A stretch of 64,000 bases of DNA from Dromaius novaehollandiae (lineage: Eukaryota > Chordata > Aves > Casuariiformes > Dromaiidae), in assembly GCF_036370855.1 (NCBI RefSeq), contig NC_088108.1, forward strand, positions 11,121,448 through 11,185,447, in the 5' to 3' direction. Every line of letters starts with the position of its first letter. Positions within the stretch are counted from its first letter, which is position 1. A program made the position numbers and the translations under genes. This document shows positions 1-12,900 of the stretch, one piece after another. The notes beneath the pieces are model-generated. The model was not told the DNA's origin. It searched no databases and was given only the letters and a program-made list of their open reading frames with translations.

Positions 1-5
1 CAACA

Positions 6-67
6 AATAAAACAGACTTGACTAGTAAGACATTTTAGGTTTGTTTGTTTGCTTTTGGTGGGCGGGG
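6..67 (+). terminator. Possible plus-strand polyadenylation site of a convergent gene
   Basis: AATAAA at 6-11 on the + strand, then a textbook T/G-rich downstream element (TTTGTTTGTTTGCTTTTGGT and a G run) at 39-67. In mammals the gene beyond MTMR1 is the convergent CD99L2, so this may be its 3' end. No coding sequence of that gene is in the window, so the gene name is only a synteny guess. Confidence 0.35.
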
Positions 68-1974
68 GTACTGCATTTTGGAAGTAAATTACAAAAGGGT
101 GGAGCAGGTCATTGTATACATAAAAACCTCTAAAATGCACTAAAACCTTCATATAAAAAAAACAAGCTGTGGACTTTGTGAGAAAAAAAGTATCATTGTG
201 AAAACCTTCATTTAATGGTAAAAACAAAGTACACATACACACACACTCAAGTCACTAAGCAACTACAATCTATGTATTACCCTACATCCCTATCTACACT
301 CAGTGTGGCTATTTTTTGGTCCATTTCACTGCCAAGGGTTTTCTGCAGGTTTTCTTTGTATTTTCATGTCCAGTGGATGAATTTCCCATGCAGTGTAAAC
401 CAAGTTTTTGGCCTTAGCTCCTGCAGAGCTTAGTCTCAACCCTCAAAGTGTTTTATATATCAAACTACTTAGTTCTGACTCATATTTCTCGTAGAAATAA
501 AATTCTTTCTTCCCAGCCGCCCAAGATCTGGTAGTCAGATCTCTGATATGATATCCACTTACCTGAGATGTCATCTGTCAGCAAATGGGCATTCTTTTCT
601 TTGCATTTTAACATAAGAATAAAGTTTGCCTTGCCTGGGGAAAAATGCCACATTGCCCATTTTACTTTACCCTCTGCTCTGGGACTCAATCCACATGAAT
701 GGGATATTTTGATCCCTTATTTCCAGCTCTTGGAGAACCAGCCATTCTTGGAATTATTAAATACAGCATATGAATTAGCACAGCTTTTCTTGAAAAAAAG
801 AAAAATTAAACATTTCCTGTTTAAAGCTTTAAGCCCTTGAGAGGAAGGCTGCCTAAGTAATTATATGGGAGGGAGGGGAAGGAACAAAAGCAGGCAGATA
901 AGACTGTTTATCAGCTTTAAAAGCCTTCTTCCATTTCTATTAAACAACAAAAAAAACCCCTTTTATCTGCAAAGGAGGAAAAAGTGTAATTCAGCTTTGA
1001 AACATGACTAAATGGCAATGCCTCTGATGCTGATTCAATCAACTTACTTTACAAGCAAAAAATGGTTTCATTAGTTACCAAAGCTTCAGACCATCCTGGG
1101 ATCCTGGTCAAGTTGCTCCCCCTCTCACGTATCATTTACAATACGCATTCTACAGGTCAAATTTAGCTGCTTGCTGTCTGTGCACATTCCCTTGACCCTC
1201 ATTAGAGTCAAAACAAAAAAACAAAGCAAAAGGAGATCCAGCTATTCAATTAAAAGTTAATAGTTCTGTTCAAGGTACATCAGACAGGGGATAGGGTTCT
1301 GTTCTCTCAACCACTTCAATCCTGTCTTATTAAAAAAAAAGTGACGCAATTAATTTTTAAATCAGTATGATAAAAATCTGAGTATCAGGAAGCAGACCGA
1401 GTACAAAGAGAGCATATTAGTCATCTCTTCTGGACAGAACTATACGTTAACTAGCACATATAAGAGCTATACAATATCTTTGAAAGTTACCATGCTAAAT
1501 ATATAAAAAAATCCACTATGCTTGTAAATATTATAGTAAGACACCCCCCCCCCCCATCCTACCCCTTCACATCAGAGAAGGATTCGTGAGCGATGTTGGA
1601 GCTTGTGGATACACAGGCAGTCAGTCAAAATAAGCAGTATTTTTCTTTGCAAAATTGAATCCTCAGATATTAGCTCTAGGAATCTTAAGTTTTTTAAATA
1701 TCGGAGTGCCCAAGCTAATCCAGTCATCCCTTTCCCATAATTATGGAGGATATGTTGTAATTATTAGCACTAATAAAGAGAAAAAAACTTCAAATGACAT
1801 TCTTCAGCACTGCATTTTAGAGATAATGTGCTTTACTTCAACATACAGTTAAAATGTCAAGGAAATCTGAAGTGTGGAAGAGTTTCATTCAATACCATCA
1901 GCTCAACATATTTTGGCCATGTAAAATTCACTGCTGGCATACTGTTTAACAGATTTTTTTTTTTTTTAAACAGA
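68..1974. other. Intergenic sequence between convergent 3' ends; no gene seen
   Basis: AT-rich sequence with only short unconvincing ORFs on both strands. It holds a C12 run (1544-1555), a T run near 1952-1967 and a second plus-strand AATAAA at 618-623. Parts may belong to a longer 3'UTR of either neighbour. I recognise no exon. Confidence 0.5.
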
Positions 1975-1990
1975 AAACATCTTTCATCTA

Positions 1991-1996
1991 TTTATT
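1991..1996 (-). terminator. MTMR1: Likely distal MTMR1 polyadenylation signal
   Basis: AATAAA on the minus strand, 55 nt after another AATAAA at 2046-2051. It is followed within 15-30 nt by a T/G-rich downstream element (GATGTTTTCTGTTT). The choice among the hexamers is an inference. Confidence 0.45.
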
Positions 1997-3319
1997 AAAA
2001 GCTTGACGTTGATGAAAGTTGCACCATCGCAAGCTTTCCTTAAGCTTTATTCTTGCAGGTGAATATCTATTACAAAATGCAATTATTTAACTATAATAAA
2101 AAAAGACATATTGAAATACTGTGCACTGGTAACTTACAGCTAATGGTAAACTTACAGGACTGGATACAGCATTTCTGCCTTTCCACTTGACAGTTGTAAA
2201 AGTGCTTAGCAGCTCACCTTACTCATTAACTATATACCAGTTATATGAATGCAGAAAATCAGGCTAGCGCACAGCTCTATCTCATATTAAGAACAAATGG
2301 GCAGTAATAAATGACTGCTCGCAGACAGTAAGAACCACATCAGCATACAGAACCAATTGATTCTTAAGAATGGGACTTAATTCCTGCCAGCAAAACTTGG
2401 AGCAATACAAGAGCAAGTCAAAAAGCAGAGCTGCAGTATTTAAATGGCCTAAGGAGAAGAACCAGATTCTCAAGAAACACAGAAGAAAACAAAGGGAAAT
2501 TTTAAGCATGCATCACTTCCAAGCCTTCCAAGAAGGCAACTGAATAATGTTTTAAAAGGTTGGACGTTACTCAGAACAGTGATCTAATTTCTCTGATATT
2601 AATATATTTCAAGGAGTTGAAAGAAAGTAGAGGACGTGTATTTTGTATGAAAATACAGATTAAGTTACTCACTTTACAGAAAAATGCTGGCAGCAATTTA
2701 CAAAACAAAAAGCCATCAGGCTTTATTTCAAGAAAACCAATTAAGATTATATTATTTAAAAACTTTGTCAAACAAAGTCATTACAAGTTAAGGTCTTCAA
2801 AAGAGTCTGGATAGGCAGGATCCATTTTCTGAACTTACAGCCTAAAAACATGGAAGTATGCATATGTTTAACATCACATACACATGTACATAAATGGACA
2901 CAGCACTGCATTTTATGTGTACACTTTAAAACAAAACATGCTTAGCAAAATGTGGAGCTATACAGACTATACAATTTACACAGCTGGGTGTCATTCCAAC
3001 CCAAAATATTACCATTTGCTAGAAAACAAGCTTTACTTTGTACAAGACCTTGACATGATTAAGTTTACCCCTTACTCAGGAGGCTGAAACTGAACAATAA
3101 GCTGAACAGTCAAAAGACTTTATTTAAACTTGTACAAAAGGCATTAAAAAAACTAAAATTCATGCTTTACCAAATATATTACATCATACAAGTCAGTGTG
3201 ATGGAGTTGACAAATCCCGTTTAACGTCATCCACTTTTAATGGCATATTTAGTCAAAACATAAAACTGACTTCACTGGAAAATATTTGATTTAAAATCAA
3301 TTTCCAAGTGCATCAATTA

Positions 3320-3320
<1 letters not shown>

Positions 3321-3357
<37 letters not shown>
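3321..3357. repeat. A30 G7 homopolymer tract in the MTMR1 3'UTR
   Basis: Thirty A followed by seven G on the + strand, read C7 U30 in the transcript. This is the longest homopolymer in the window. It could be the tail of an old retroposed insertion or a slipped simple repeat. Assembly length here is unreliable. Confidence 0.9.
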
Positions 3358-3782
3358 TACTGAGTGAAATAAAGAGCTCCCATTCAGAAGAACGTTCAGT
3401 GTTCTGCTTAAGTGTAAGCACCACGTGGCATTTCATCTGAGTCTCTCAACCAGGCATGGTACCCTAGATAGCATGAGAGGAAGTCCCCGGTCTGTCTAAC
3501 AGATGGATTCCTTTCTAGGATAGTTAAATTGTTAGTTGCTCAAAACACTGTTAATTTCACAATTGGTGATTTAACTAGTCAAAACACACGTGGGAACTGC
3601 CAACAGGAAAATACATCACATCTACTGAAGCTCTTTTTGGCCTCATCATGATAACACCAGACACAGTAAGGCATGTAGATCATAGCAATTGTAAGTCACA
3701 GTTCTCATGGGATGGGAAAAACAATCCACCCTCCTCTCTGTATTACCTGACATAAATTATTTGACATGGCTTTTGCTATACA

Positions 3783-3947
3783 TCACACAGAGGTGTGCAC
3801 TGGTGTGGCTGAATGGGAAGGAGAAGAACCTCTATCAGAGGAGGAGGAAATAGAGCGGGTAGCAGCCTCCCGCTGCAAATCTTCAACTTTCTTCTGAAGT
3901 TCAGTCCGGATGGCGAGCAGTTCTTTAAGATTTTGATGGATTGGAAC
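3783..3947 (-). CDS. MTMR1: MTMR1 coding exon 15 (last) with stop
   Basis: 165 nt, residues 601-654 and TGA. It starts [20 protein letters not shown], a heptad-like coiled-coil segment used for dimerisation in this family. A Ser-rich stretch follows, and the protein ends SATPVHTSV with a class I PDZ-ligand pattern. The acceptor is TTCTGACAG. A 12.5-kb intron separates it from exon 14. Confidence 0.96.
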   Translation of the reverse strand, partial: VPIHQNLKELLAIRTELQKKVEDLQREAATRSISSSSDRGSSPSHSATPVHTSV

Positions 3948-6900
3948 CTGTCAGAAGAAGAAAGAAAAGGCTACTTTGACCGTAATGAGTTATCTTCTTA
4001 AGTAACAGTTCTGCTGTTTTCTTCAGAAACACAAGAAATCCAACACCTGTGAATTTCGTTACATCAGTATTCAGGGAGAACATTTCTTTAGTCATCTGAA
4101 AGTTCAGCAAACTTTCTAACACCACAGTTGGCAGAAAAGCTACTCAAAAGACTGTGCAAATTGATGGGATACCAAGTTATTCCAATAAATGTACTGCTAT
4201 CCCTTGCTATCAGAACCACTTTCAGTTGAATTTAAAATGTCTTCCCTAGGAATTTTTCCCTCCTGCCTGTTGGGAGAGAATTTGTTATGTAAAAAGAGTT
4301 TACAGAGCTGGCATTCAGCATTTTGATCCGGGCAATGAGAAAGGTAACATCATTCAGTTTAATCTCTATGGATTTAGCCTGAGGAGCTCCCGTCTAGGCA
4401 AATTTTAGAAATACAGCTACAGAGGTTATGGTCAGATCTGGTAGTGCAATCTCTATTAGACTTCCTTCTTAATGCACTGGCCTATACAATCGCCAATGAA
4501 CAGCGAGGAGACTGTTCCCTCCAACTGTTTTAGATGCGTGTGGAGCATGCTGATACATTTCTCACGAGGCACCTCTCCAAGACCCTTCCAGCTTGGGATT
4601 TGGAGTCAGGCTTTGTCAGTGGCGAAAGTGTAGCAGTCAAGTGCATTGTGCTTGTGGGGACCACCCAGATACACACTCCAAGCAACCTTTTGCAGAAGTG
4701 GATCCTACAGGTTTCTGCCTCTGTTTCAGCGAGTGGCCTGAAAAACACCAGTGCCTTTGGCCAAGGCTCTTTATTAGAGTTCTAAAGGGCGTTTCTCACT
4801 CTCACCTGGAGTGTTCAACTGTATCAAGCCAAAGGAAGACCCAACTCATTGTTTTTCACAGCTGGATCTGTTATCTCAGAGATGCACAGAGACCTCTCCT
4901 TCTTCCAAATGCCAGGGAACAGCCAAAAGAATTTACTTTATTCTTCAAACTCTGAATTGTTTACAGCTTTTGGGAAGAGTAAGATGGGTAAAGAATTTAA
5001 CTGGTCTGGCAAGACAGTCGTGGAGAATTGCAGAAATGGGAAACCTAAGGGTTGCTAGACACAAAGTTATTTATACCTTGCACCTCTGGAATGCCAGGCT
5101 CAAGAGAATTGCACTTACCCATCATCGCTTCCTACTGCTCAAAAATGATTACAGGGCTGGCCTGCACATCTAAGCATGAAATTCTTACATGGTGCTATGT
5201 GGAGAAGATACCAAGAAACAGAAAGGGTTTCTTCTTGCCATCAATGCACAACTGAGTCACAATTTAGCTTTTTGTGAATTCAGACTTTCTACAGAAAGTT
5301 CAAAAATCCATGCACCAGACTTTGACATTTTCAAAATCTAACACTTGTGTTTCTGAAATAGAAAAATCCCATTTTGTTTCTAAATTTACTTGAATTTTAA
5401 CTTGAAAGAATAAAATAGTACCAGTTTATTTAGGTGAAGTAAAACATTTTTGGACCCTGTACTTTTTTCTAGTTTTGTGGTTTAGCCCATGAACAGAAAC
5501 TTCAGTCCATTCATAGAGCTCTACCTCCAGTACCCTGGGAGTCATCAATTCATCAGGCACACCACCTATGGCACTTTTAAAAGCGTAACTTTATGTCTTC
5601 AGAAGAACAATCACTGCACACCACTATGTTATCACTGCATACCATTATGCATGACCCTGGAGTCCTGCCTTTGCCCTGGAATGAATCCTTTCTCCTCCTG
5701 CAATCTTATTCTGTATGCATCATACAAAGTTTTTTGCAAGTGAGGCCACAAGACCAAAGAAAACTGCCTCCTCCACTAATCAAACACAAACCACCTCCTA
5801 CAGAAAGTTGATCTTATTTTCCAGAGGGGGTCTACAGAAAATATATACAACTATGAACATATCAAAACCGAGCTCAGTGATGAAGTTTCTCCAAGATGCT
5901 GTAATGTATACTATGGAGAATTCAAATTTCAGTGAAGATCAAGATTTTCTTCTGGAATTAGCACTATCCATCCTCTTCCTCCCCCCCTCATCCCCCTTTC
6001 CACAAGTAAAGATCCCCTCCTCCTACACTCCCACTGCAGAGTTCTTCTTTATGAAGACATTTTCCTGGAACACTAAGGTCTATAACAGAATGATTTAGCC
6101 ATTGGTATCATTAGTCACGCAAGCCTTGGATCACAGGAGATTTGTACACCTGATTTCTGAACAGCTTAATCATCATTCAGCGTAACAGGCCAATTTCTCT
6201 TAGACACCTTTCAACAATATATTGTCCACTGTGTTCCACTGCACACTACTCAAACACTTGTGAAAAGCAGCATCATACAATTGGCTTTTGGGGAATGCAC
6301 TACTGCGTAAAAGATGCTGCAGAACCAGCATGCTGTGTATAGTGCTTAAAGAAGGAAGAGAGAGGCTGCACTCCTGTAATTCCCGCAGGACTGAACTCAG
6401 GAAACCACACGTTCAAAATTTTGATGAAAGTGCTGTTCTCCCAATCCTTCTGTCTCAAAGAACAGAACCACTTTAGAATAAATTATCTAAGACACAGTAA
6501 TGACATTTACGAAGGGGGTGCATATTCGTGTCACACAAAAAATTAAGGTTGAAAAATAAACAACATTTATTTTATAAATTAAAATAAAGTTTCCTAATGG
6601 ATGTCCTATACTTTCATCTTATGTCAAGAAATATATTTATTTCTGCAGCACCCTAATGAGGTACAGAAGCAGTAAGACTCCACTTTTACAGACAGGGAAC
6701 TGAAGCAAGCACCTCCTAATTTTGGACACCTTGGATCTCAAACTGTTTCAACAGAGAGCTTAAGAATTCTGCAATTCAGCCTCCAGGGTATCAAGCAGGA
6801 CACCCACTAAACAAGGAGCACACACAGCGTGACCTGCCTTATAATGGAGGAATCTTGTGGAAAAGGCACAGAGAAAAGTCCATTTCTCTAGAGCAGCATT

Positions 6901-9900
6901 CTGCTCTCCTACCCACAGGACAATCCTTTCTTTTTCTGCAGTCTTGCCCCCTGCAACCTACTGCTTCCAAATTTGGCTTGAAATGAGGTTTCGATTCTAC
7001 AGACCACAGCATTCTTCAGGACTCAGTCTAGATCACCCCGCAAAAAGCCACCTCATCAATGAGTAAGATGGGCTCTGCAGAAAATAATGCACTATTGGGA
7101 TTTAATAATATATAGCAACTATATCAAGAGACAAACTGATTTCTATCATTTCCTATTTTTCAAGTGCTTAACTTTGCAACTTCAATTATGCTGTTATTAC
7201 GGTCTGTATGAAACTTACAGGACTTATTTTCTCACATTATATTCCAAGGGCTGAACTGAAACCGAAGACCTCCAACACTTGGAGCATTATTCACTCCTAG
7301 TTCCTATTCCTAGGTCACAGCTCTCTCAGACTCCTTATCAGATCCCACTCTCCTTTTCCAACCCCACTTACTCTCGTTCCTTGAGAATTCACTGACATTG
7401 CTCCATCCTCAGCCCTCCAAAACAGATGAATTTCTTCCAGGATGTGAACAGGCACATTTCTGAAAGGTGATTTCTCTCACTAAAATTTCAAGTCCACCCC
7501 AGAAATGGAATACTAACAAAAAACAACCAGCACCTCCCCAACAAAGAAATCAACAATATCAATATTTTGATATGGGAAAACATTTTTCTTAGTCCAACTC
7601 CCATAATCATCTGAGCCTTTCTGGACGAAGTTTTACAAAAGCAATTCAGACGCACACACTTGGTGACTCAATACAAATCCCTAAAGTCTAGCAAAGTTAT
7701 AAGCAACGGAACACAGGCTTTTTATATAATGGAAGAAAATCATCATCTTTTAAAAGTCTGTGCTAGATGTAAACACTGCAAAACAGTTCTACACAAATAT
7801 CATCATGCCATTTTATATGGTAGTGCAAACATCAATGATTTTCTATGGTTAAGTTTTTCAAAGGAAAAGATTCTTTGCTGCTTGACATTTAACACAGCAT
7901 CATGTGCACACATAGGTATCATGTGGATAAACAATGGTATAAAAACGATGATTTGCAAAAATAGATTTCACACACTAGACTTCAGGTACATTCTTTACTG
8001 TCCTGAAATAACATGTCAAATTCACTCTAGAGAAATCTTTAGCATTTTTAGAATATTTCTAAACAGCTAACAATATCTGTTTATTAGTGATACAAGAACT
8101 ATATACTTGTGGTATAAGACAAAGCTGATATAGACAGCTGAAAGATGTAAAAATATAAGTTCTTATAAAAAACTAAAAGCAGCATGGCACAAGGAGCTGC
8201 ACTTTTCCCCATATATCTTAAATTCTTCCACTGTCATTTCCCTTTTTTGAGAAAGGCAGTGAATTCAAACATGAAAGAATGAAATGAAAAATAATGGTGC
8301 TAGAGGGAAAAGGGGGAAAAAACAGAATAAATCCTCAATCTCAAGTCATACGTAATTTTTTGGAATGAAACAGTTAAAGAGAACCAACTAAAACTAGAAT
8401 CATGCAGCTTCCCACTATCTTGGAGGGGGGCAGGAGGATTAAGAGGATGAAGCATCTTTAAATGAAACCTGTCACAAAAATGATGAAAATTAGAAGTCCT
8501 TCACATCTGCATTTCCTGAAGACCCAGTGTTTCTCATACCATCCTGTGCAAATTCTTACAGGTAACTGTCCACAACTTCATCACTTCACACGACTATATT
8601 TCAGTGTGCAATTCCTCCCTCAAAAAAAGCCTTCTTCAGAATGGGTCCAAAAATCTTCACCATACCACCTGTCATGGCTTGCTGTAAACTAAATACCCCT
8701 TTATTTTGCCTCTGTTTTGGATAGAATGAACTGAAAGAATGAAACATTCTATAAGGAATACCAAGTCTGGGAAAAGATCTGGTTACCACCTTAACACTAG
8801 CAGTGTATACTTAGGCAACACAAATAGTATCTCCATGGCAAACTTTTATTACAGTCTTGTTAGGAAATCATATAATTGATTTGACTGAGATGAATTTGTT
8901 CGAGTCTAACAGCAGATGTACTGTTTTCTGCTCTGTCATCCTGCCTCTCAAGTTAGGGAGCAGAAGCTCAAAAGACGACACTGGACCCACGACCCAGTCA
9001 CATTCAAGCCATCTTCTTTGCCGCTTCACTCCATTGTCCGGAGGCTGGATTTTGAGAAGGGCATGCATCCTTGCCTTTGTAATACCAGCTTCCAGCACAT
9101 CACCTTAGTCATGCTGCTAGGCAACACTGGACCGCTAGGGCCAGTTTCCAATCATTTCTGTTTTGTACTCCAGGAGAAAGAAAATAGCTACTTCTGGTAC
9201 ACAAGAAGGGACTACACAGATGAAAACTAAGGCAAAAGTGCATTTAATTTTTTGTTAGGGTTTTATCTATCCTAACAGTTTCACAAACATTTGTAATTGT
9301 ACTACTATAATTCAAAAATTGATTAGGTTATTTTTCATTAGATCTTCAAGATGTTTTTAACATGTTGTTTAAATTACTACCTCAGAATATCTTGAAGTGC
9401 TGAAAACTAATCAAATTCCTTTCCATTATTTCTCCATTATTAGCCTTTATCCTTCTGCTTTACTTTTTGCTAAAATATTTTAGCAATTGCTAAATTTGCT
9501 AAAATATTTTAGCAAAAAGTAAAACAGAAAGATAAAGGTTAATATACTTTAACAGATTTTGATGGGTCAACCTGATTTAAAAAAAAATCTTTCATTTGAC
9601 TATTTATAAGACAGAAAAGCAGATTTCTCTAAAAACATAAAACTTACTAAAATATATTAGAAGTTGATAAATCTAAAACGAAGCTGTCCATTACACCTAA
9701 CATAGCTAGAAACACAATCCAAGCAGGGATCTGACTGAGGAGTTTGCTAGCAGTGCTAAGTAGCAGGGCCTGGATACGGAAAGATAAGGGCCTGGATCCT
9801 TGGAAAGTCTGACATTGCTCCAGGCATTAACCAAAATGCTGACTTTCTAAAAGCCAGTGAAGAATTTAGCTCCAAAGCTTTGAGAAGACTTTTGGGTGTG

Positions 9901-12900
9901 GGTTTTTTGTTCTTCCCCCTTGTAATTGCTACTGTAATATTCACTCAGGAACTAAGAACAGTGCTCTTCACCATGAGATTGTTGTTCCCCTCCTCAACTG
10001 ATATTTAACCTTTCCCCGCCACCTGCTCAAACTCTGTGCACCCACTCCTTTCATTTGTCCTGAGCAATAGCCTTTCTGCTATTGCTTATAATAGACCTTA
10101 CAGACTTATTCCAGTTCTCCATGCCTCTACTAAGTTTTTGGTATTTTAAGCTCCCACCAAGATTTATAGCCCCTTCCCACTCAAATTCCTATTTTTAATC
10201 CATTATCTCTTTCTCACTGAGTTATCTTACGCTTTTTTTTTTTTTTTTGTAACAAATGAACCTTATTAGGCAGATATTTGGCCAAGTATCTAGAGTTTCC
10301 TACTTTTCCAGGAATTCATATCCCCTGAACTCCAACATTCCTTAAGCACCCAGTCCAGCTTTCCTGCATCAAGCCATGCATAAGCTTAGGACATGACCCC
10401 CCTCACACAATATTAACTCCTATCTACGTTCGAACTCCTGTATTTCTTCCCTGCTACTGCTTCTTCTCCCTTCCCTTCCTAATCTACAAAATTGCCAGTT
10501 GCCCTTGCTTGCTTCCCTCTGTCAAAGTCCTCATGCATGAGCAATCTCCTTCCCCTGTAAGAGTGGATATAATTCTCCCATTGTTGCAGTACTGTCAGTA
10601 TTTGGAAAAAGCAAGAAACAGAAAAAAACCATGAAAAGTCCAGCAAGGCAATGCCAAAATAACTGAGCCAAGTAAAGAGTCTTCATTCAGAGAGAACCAA
10701 TTGTAGGTTCCCTCCAATATATATTATATTACAATATTAACCAGTTAAAAATGGATGGGTTTTTATTTTCCACGTTAGCTAGCTTTACTGTCTGTTTCAT
10801 TCAAAAGCAGGTACTTACTTCTCCTACGTTTAAGATATGAGGCACCTACTGGCTATGATAAGCTGAAAAATGCATAGAAAGCTACTAAAGAAACATTTTT
10901 TTATTGTTTAAAATACCATTGATATGAAACCATTTTTTAACGGAATTATCCACATGCAAAAGCAGAACCTAGTGTCCTGAATACACTGTAACTATCAGAA
11001 GCTGTTGCTTCACAGTTATAATAAATTATGCCTGGAGGGTGAAGACTTGGGGAAAGAGAAAGGTTTTGTGTGGTTTTTTTTTTGTTTGTTTCTCTTTTTA
11101 CACACACACAAACTACAATTATACCATGCAATATACACACTATAGCATATATTAAAAAAAAAAAAAAACAAAACAACTATCTAGACATAAGACAGCTCCA
11201 GTTCCTAAAAAAATTCAAACCTTCCTCTTCACAGAATTACTAGCGTTCACTTTCAATATTGATTTCCAGGTTTTCCTACCCAAGTAATCCTTCAAGATCC
11301 TGAAGTGCTTTTGGATAATAAAATTTATCCATATAAATTGTGGTATCAACACAGGGATAAATATAAAAGAAATTGTAATAGCTACTCACTGACAGTACTG
11401 CCAATTCTTAACTAGATGGATATCTGTGTACTGTACCAGCTCAAGGACAGTCATTGACATGAGAATTGTTCAACAGTGCATTTCATCTTGTTCAAAAGGT
11501 ATACTTCACTTTTTTTAGCAACAGAGAAAAAAGGCTGCAGAGCAAAATGATTATTTTAAATTCATTGCTTAAGACGGTCAATTTTTTTTTAATCTACTCT
11601 TTTTATTGCAAAAACAACAATATCTTTCGCTTGAGCTTTTTGTTCCTCTTAATAAAGAGCTGGAAGTCTGATAGAGTTGCTTCTAAAACAGAGTTAACAG
11701 TATAGAAGTCAATCTTAAGTTATGAAAACAGCAATTTTCAATAATAATCAATACTCCTCCACTTCTTTAGAGGTGTTCTCCTGGGAGACCAACCAAAATA
11801 CCAAGGGCTCTCTGGAAGAGCAATGACTGGTAAACAGAAATTATGAATCCTCCAAATTTTGCAAACAGAACAGATTTACAGGATCAGGAAACTCTGCATG
11901 CGCTACAAGCTAGTGCCATTAATTGTTAAAGTCTACAGTCCGTTTAGACTGGTATTTAGACATCTCATATATTGTGGGGGGGGAGGCAGGGACTCAAGAC
12001 CATGGCTCATGTTCACACAATGCCCAAAATTTCAAGAGCCATATGATCCCTTTGTCCTGCCACACAACAGTATTAAATCAAATGTATTAACTGAAAATAT
12101 TACAACTAATGCCAACACGCTCAGAGAGGGAAATGCAGGACAACTTGACTAAAGGCAGGTATAACCGTATTATGGACACGCCACAGACCAGGCAGTGAGT
12201 CACGTTCTGTTACGTGCAGAATAAAGCACATCAGTAATTGTGTTCTCTCATTTATTCGCAGTTACTTTTCCATCTTATTTGGTCTTTTAAAAACGCAATA
12301 ATTTGCATTTCGTTGACATTGAAGTTCAGCTGACATTTTATTACTCAACAACTCAGCACATCATATCCTTCTGCAATTCTACACACTCAGCTTGAAAGAA
12401 AAAAGCAGTAATCATTGTAACCTTTTAAAACCATTTCCAGATCATTTCTGTGTATACCGAACAACTAGCTATTTATTCCTACCTTTTTTTTTTTTTTTTT
12501 TAAAGCCAGCTGGTAACCTATGAACAGACTTTCCCTGGCTGCTCATGGAAGCTCTGAAGACTGCCTGTAGCAGGCAATCCCGTTCCACTATGTGAACTGA
12601 ATTTCTGTGTTATAAACAGTGCTACTCTTGTGTCCTGGATAAAACACTACCAAAAAAAAATTTGTAAAACTTCTTGTCTCATGAAATACAAAAGGGCTCC
12701 TATGATATTCTCTCTGGTAGTGGGAAAGTTTCCAGAAGAACAACTTCAAGAAAAACTACCAGGAATAGAAAAAAATGAAACAAAATGAAATTAACGCCCT
12801 CCACTCCAAAGGTTAAAACATCCTTTTCAGAAGGCATAAAAACAGCAAAAGATACCCTAATGGACAAAGAGATACTAGGCAAATTACATGACTAAAATAG

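Larger units (their letters stand above)
1975..3782 (-). other. MTMR1: MTMR1 3' untranslated region (3' end estimated)
   Basis: Non-coding sequence after the MTMR1 stop. Sense-strand AATAAA hexamers occur at 3119-3124, 2722-2727, 2046-2051 and 1991-1996. The last pair is followed by a T/G-rich stretch (GATGTTTTCTGTTT), so cleavage near 1975 is my best estimate; the 3119 site could give a shorter form. The region contains a 30-base A run on the + strand, read as U30 in the mRNA. There are no ORFs of note. Confidence 0.5.

Noticed and set aside
5715-6098. 127-codon plus-strand ORF
   Set aside because: Intronic, low similarity to anything known to me, and overlapping shorter ORFs in other frames.
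7660-8070. 136-codon plus-strand ORF in MTMR1 intron 14
   Set aside because: No domain, no family resemblance and an AT-rich chance composition; not part of any spliced frame.
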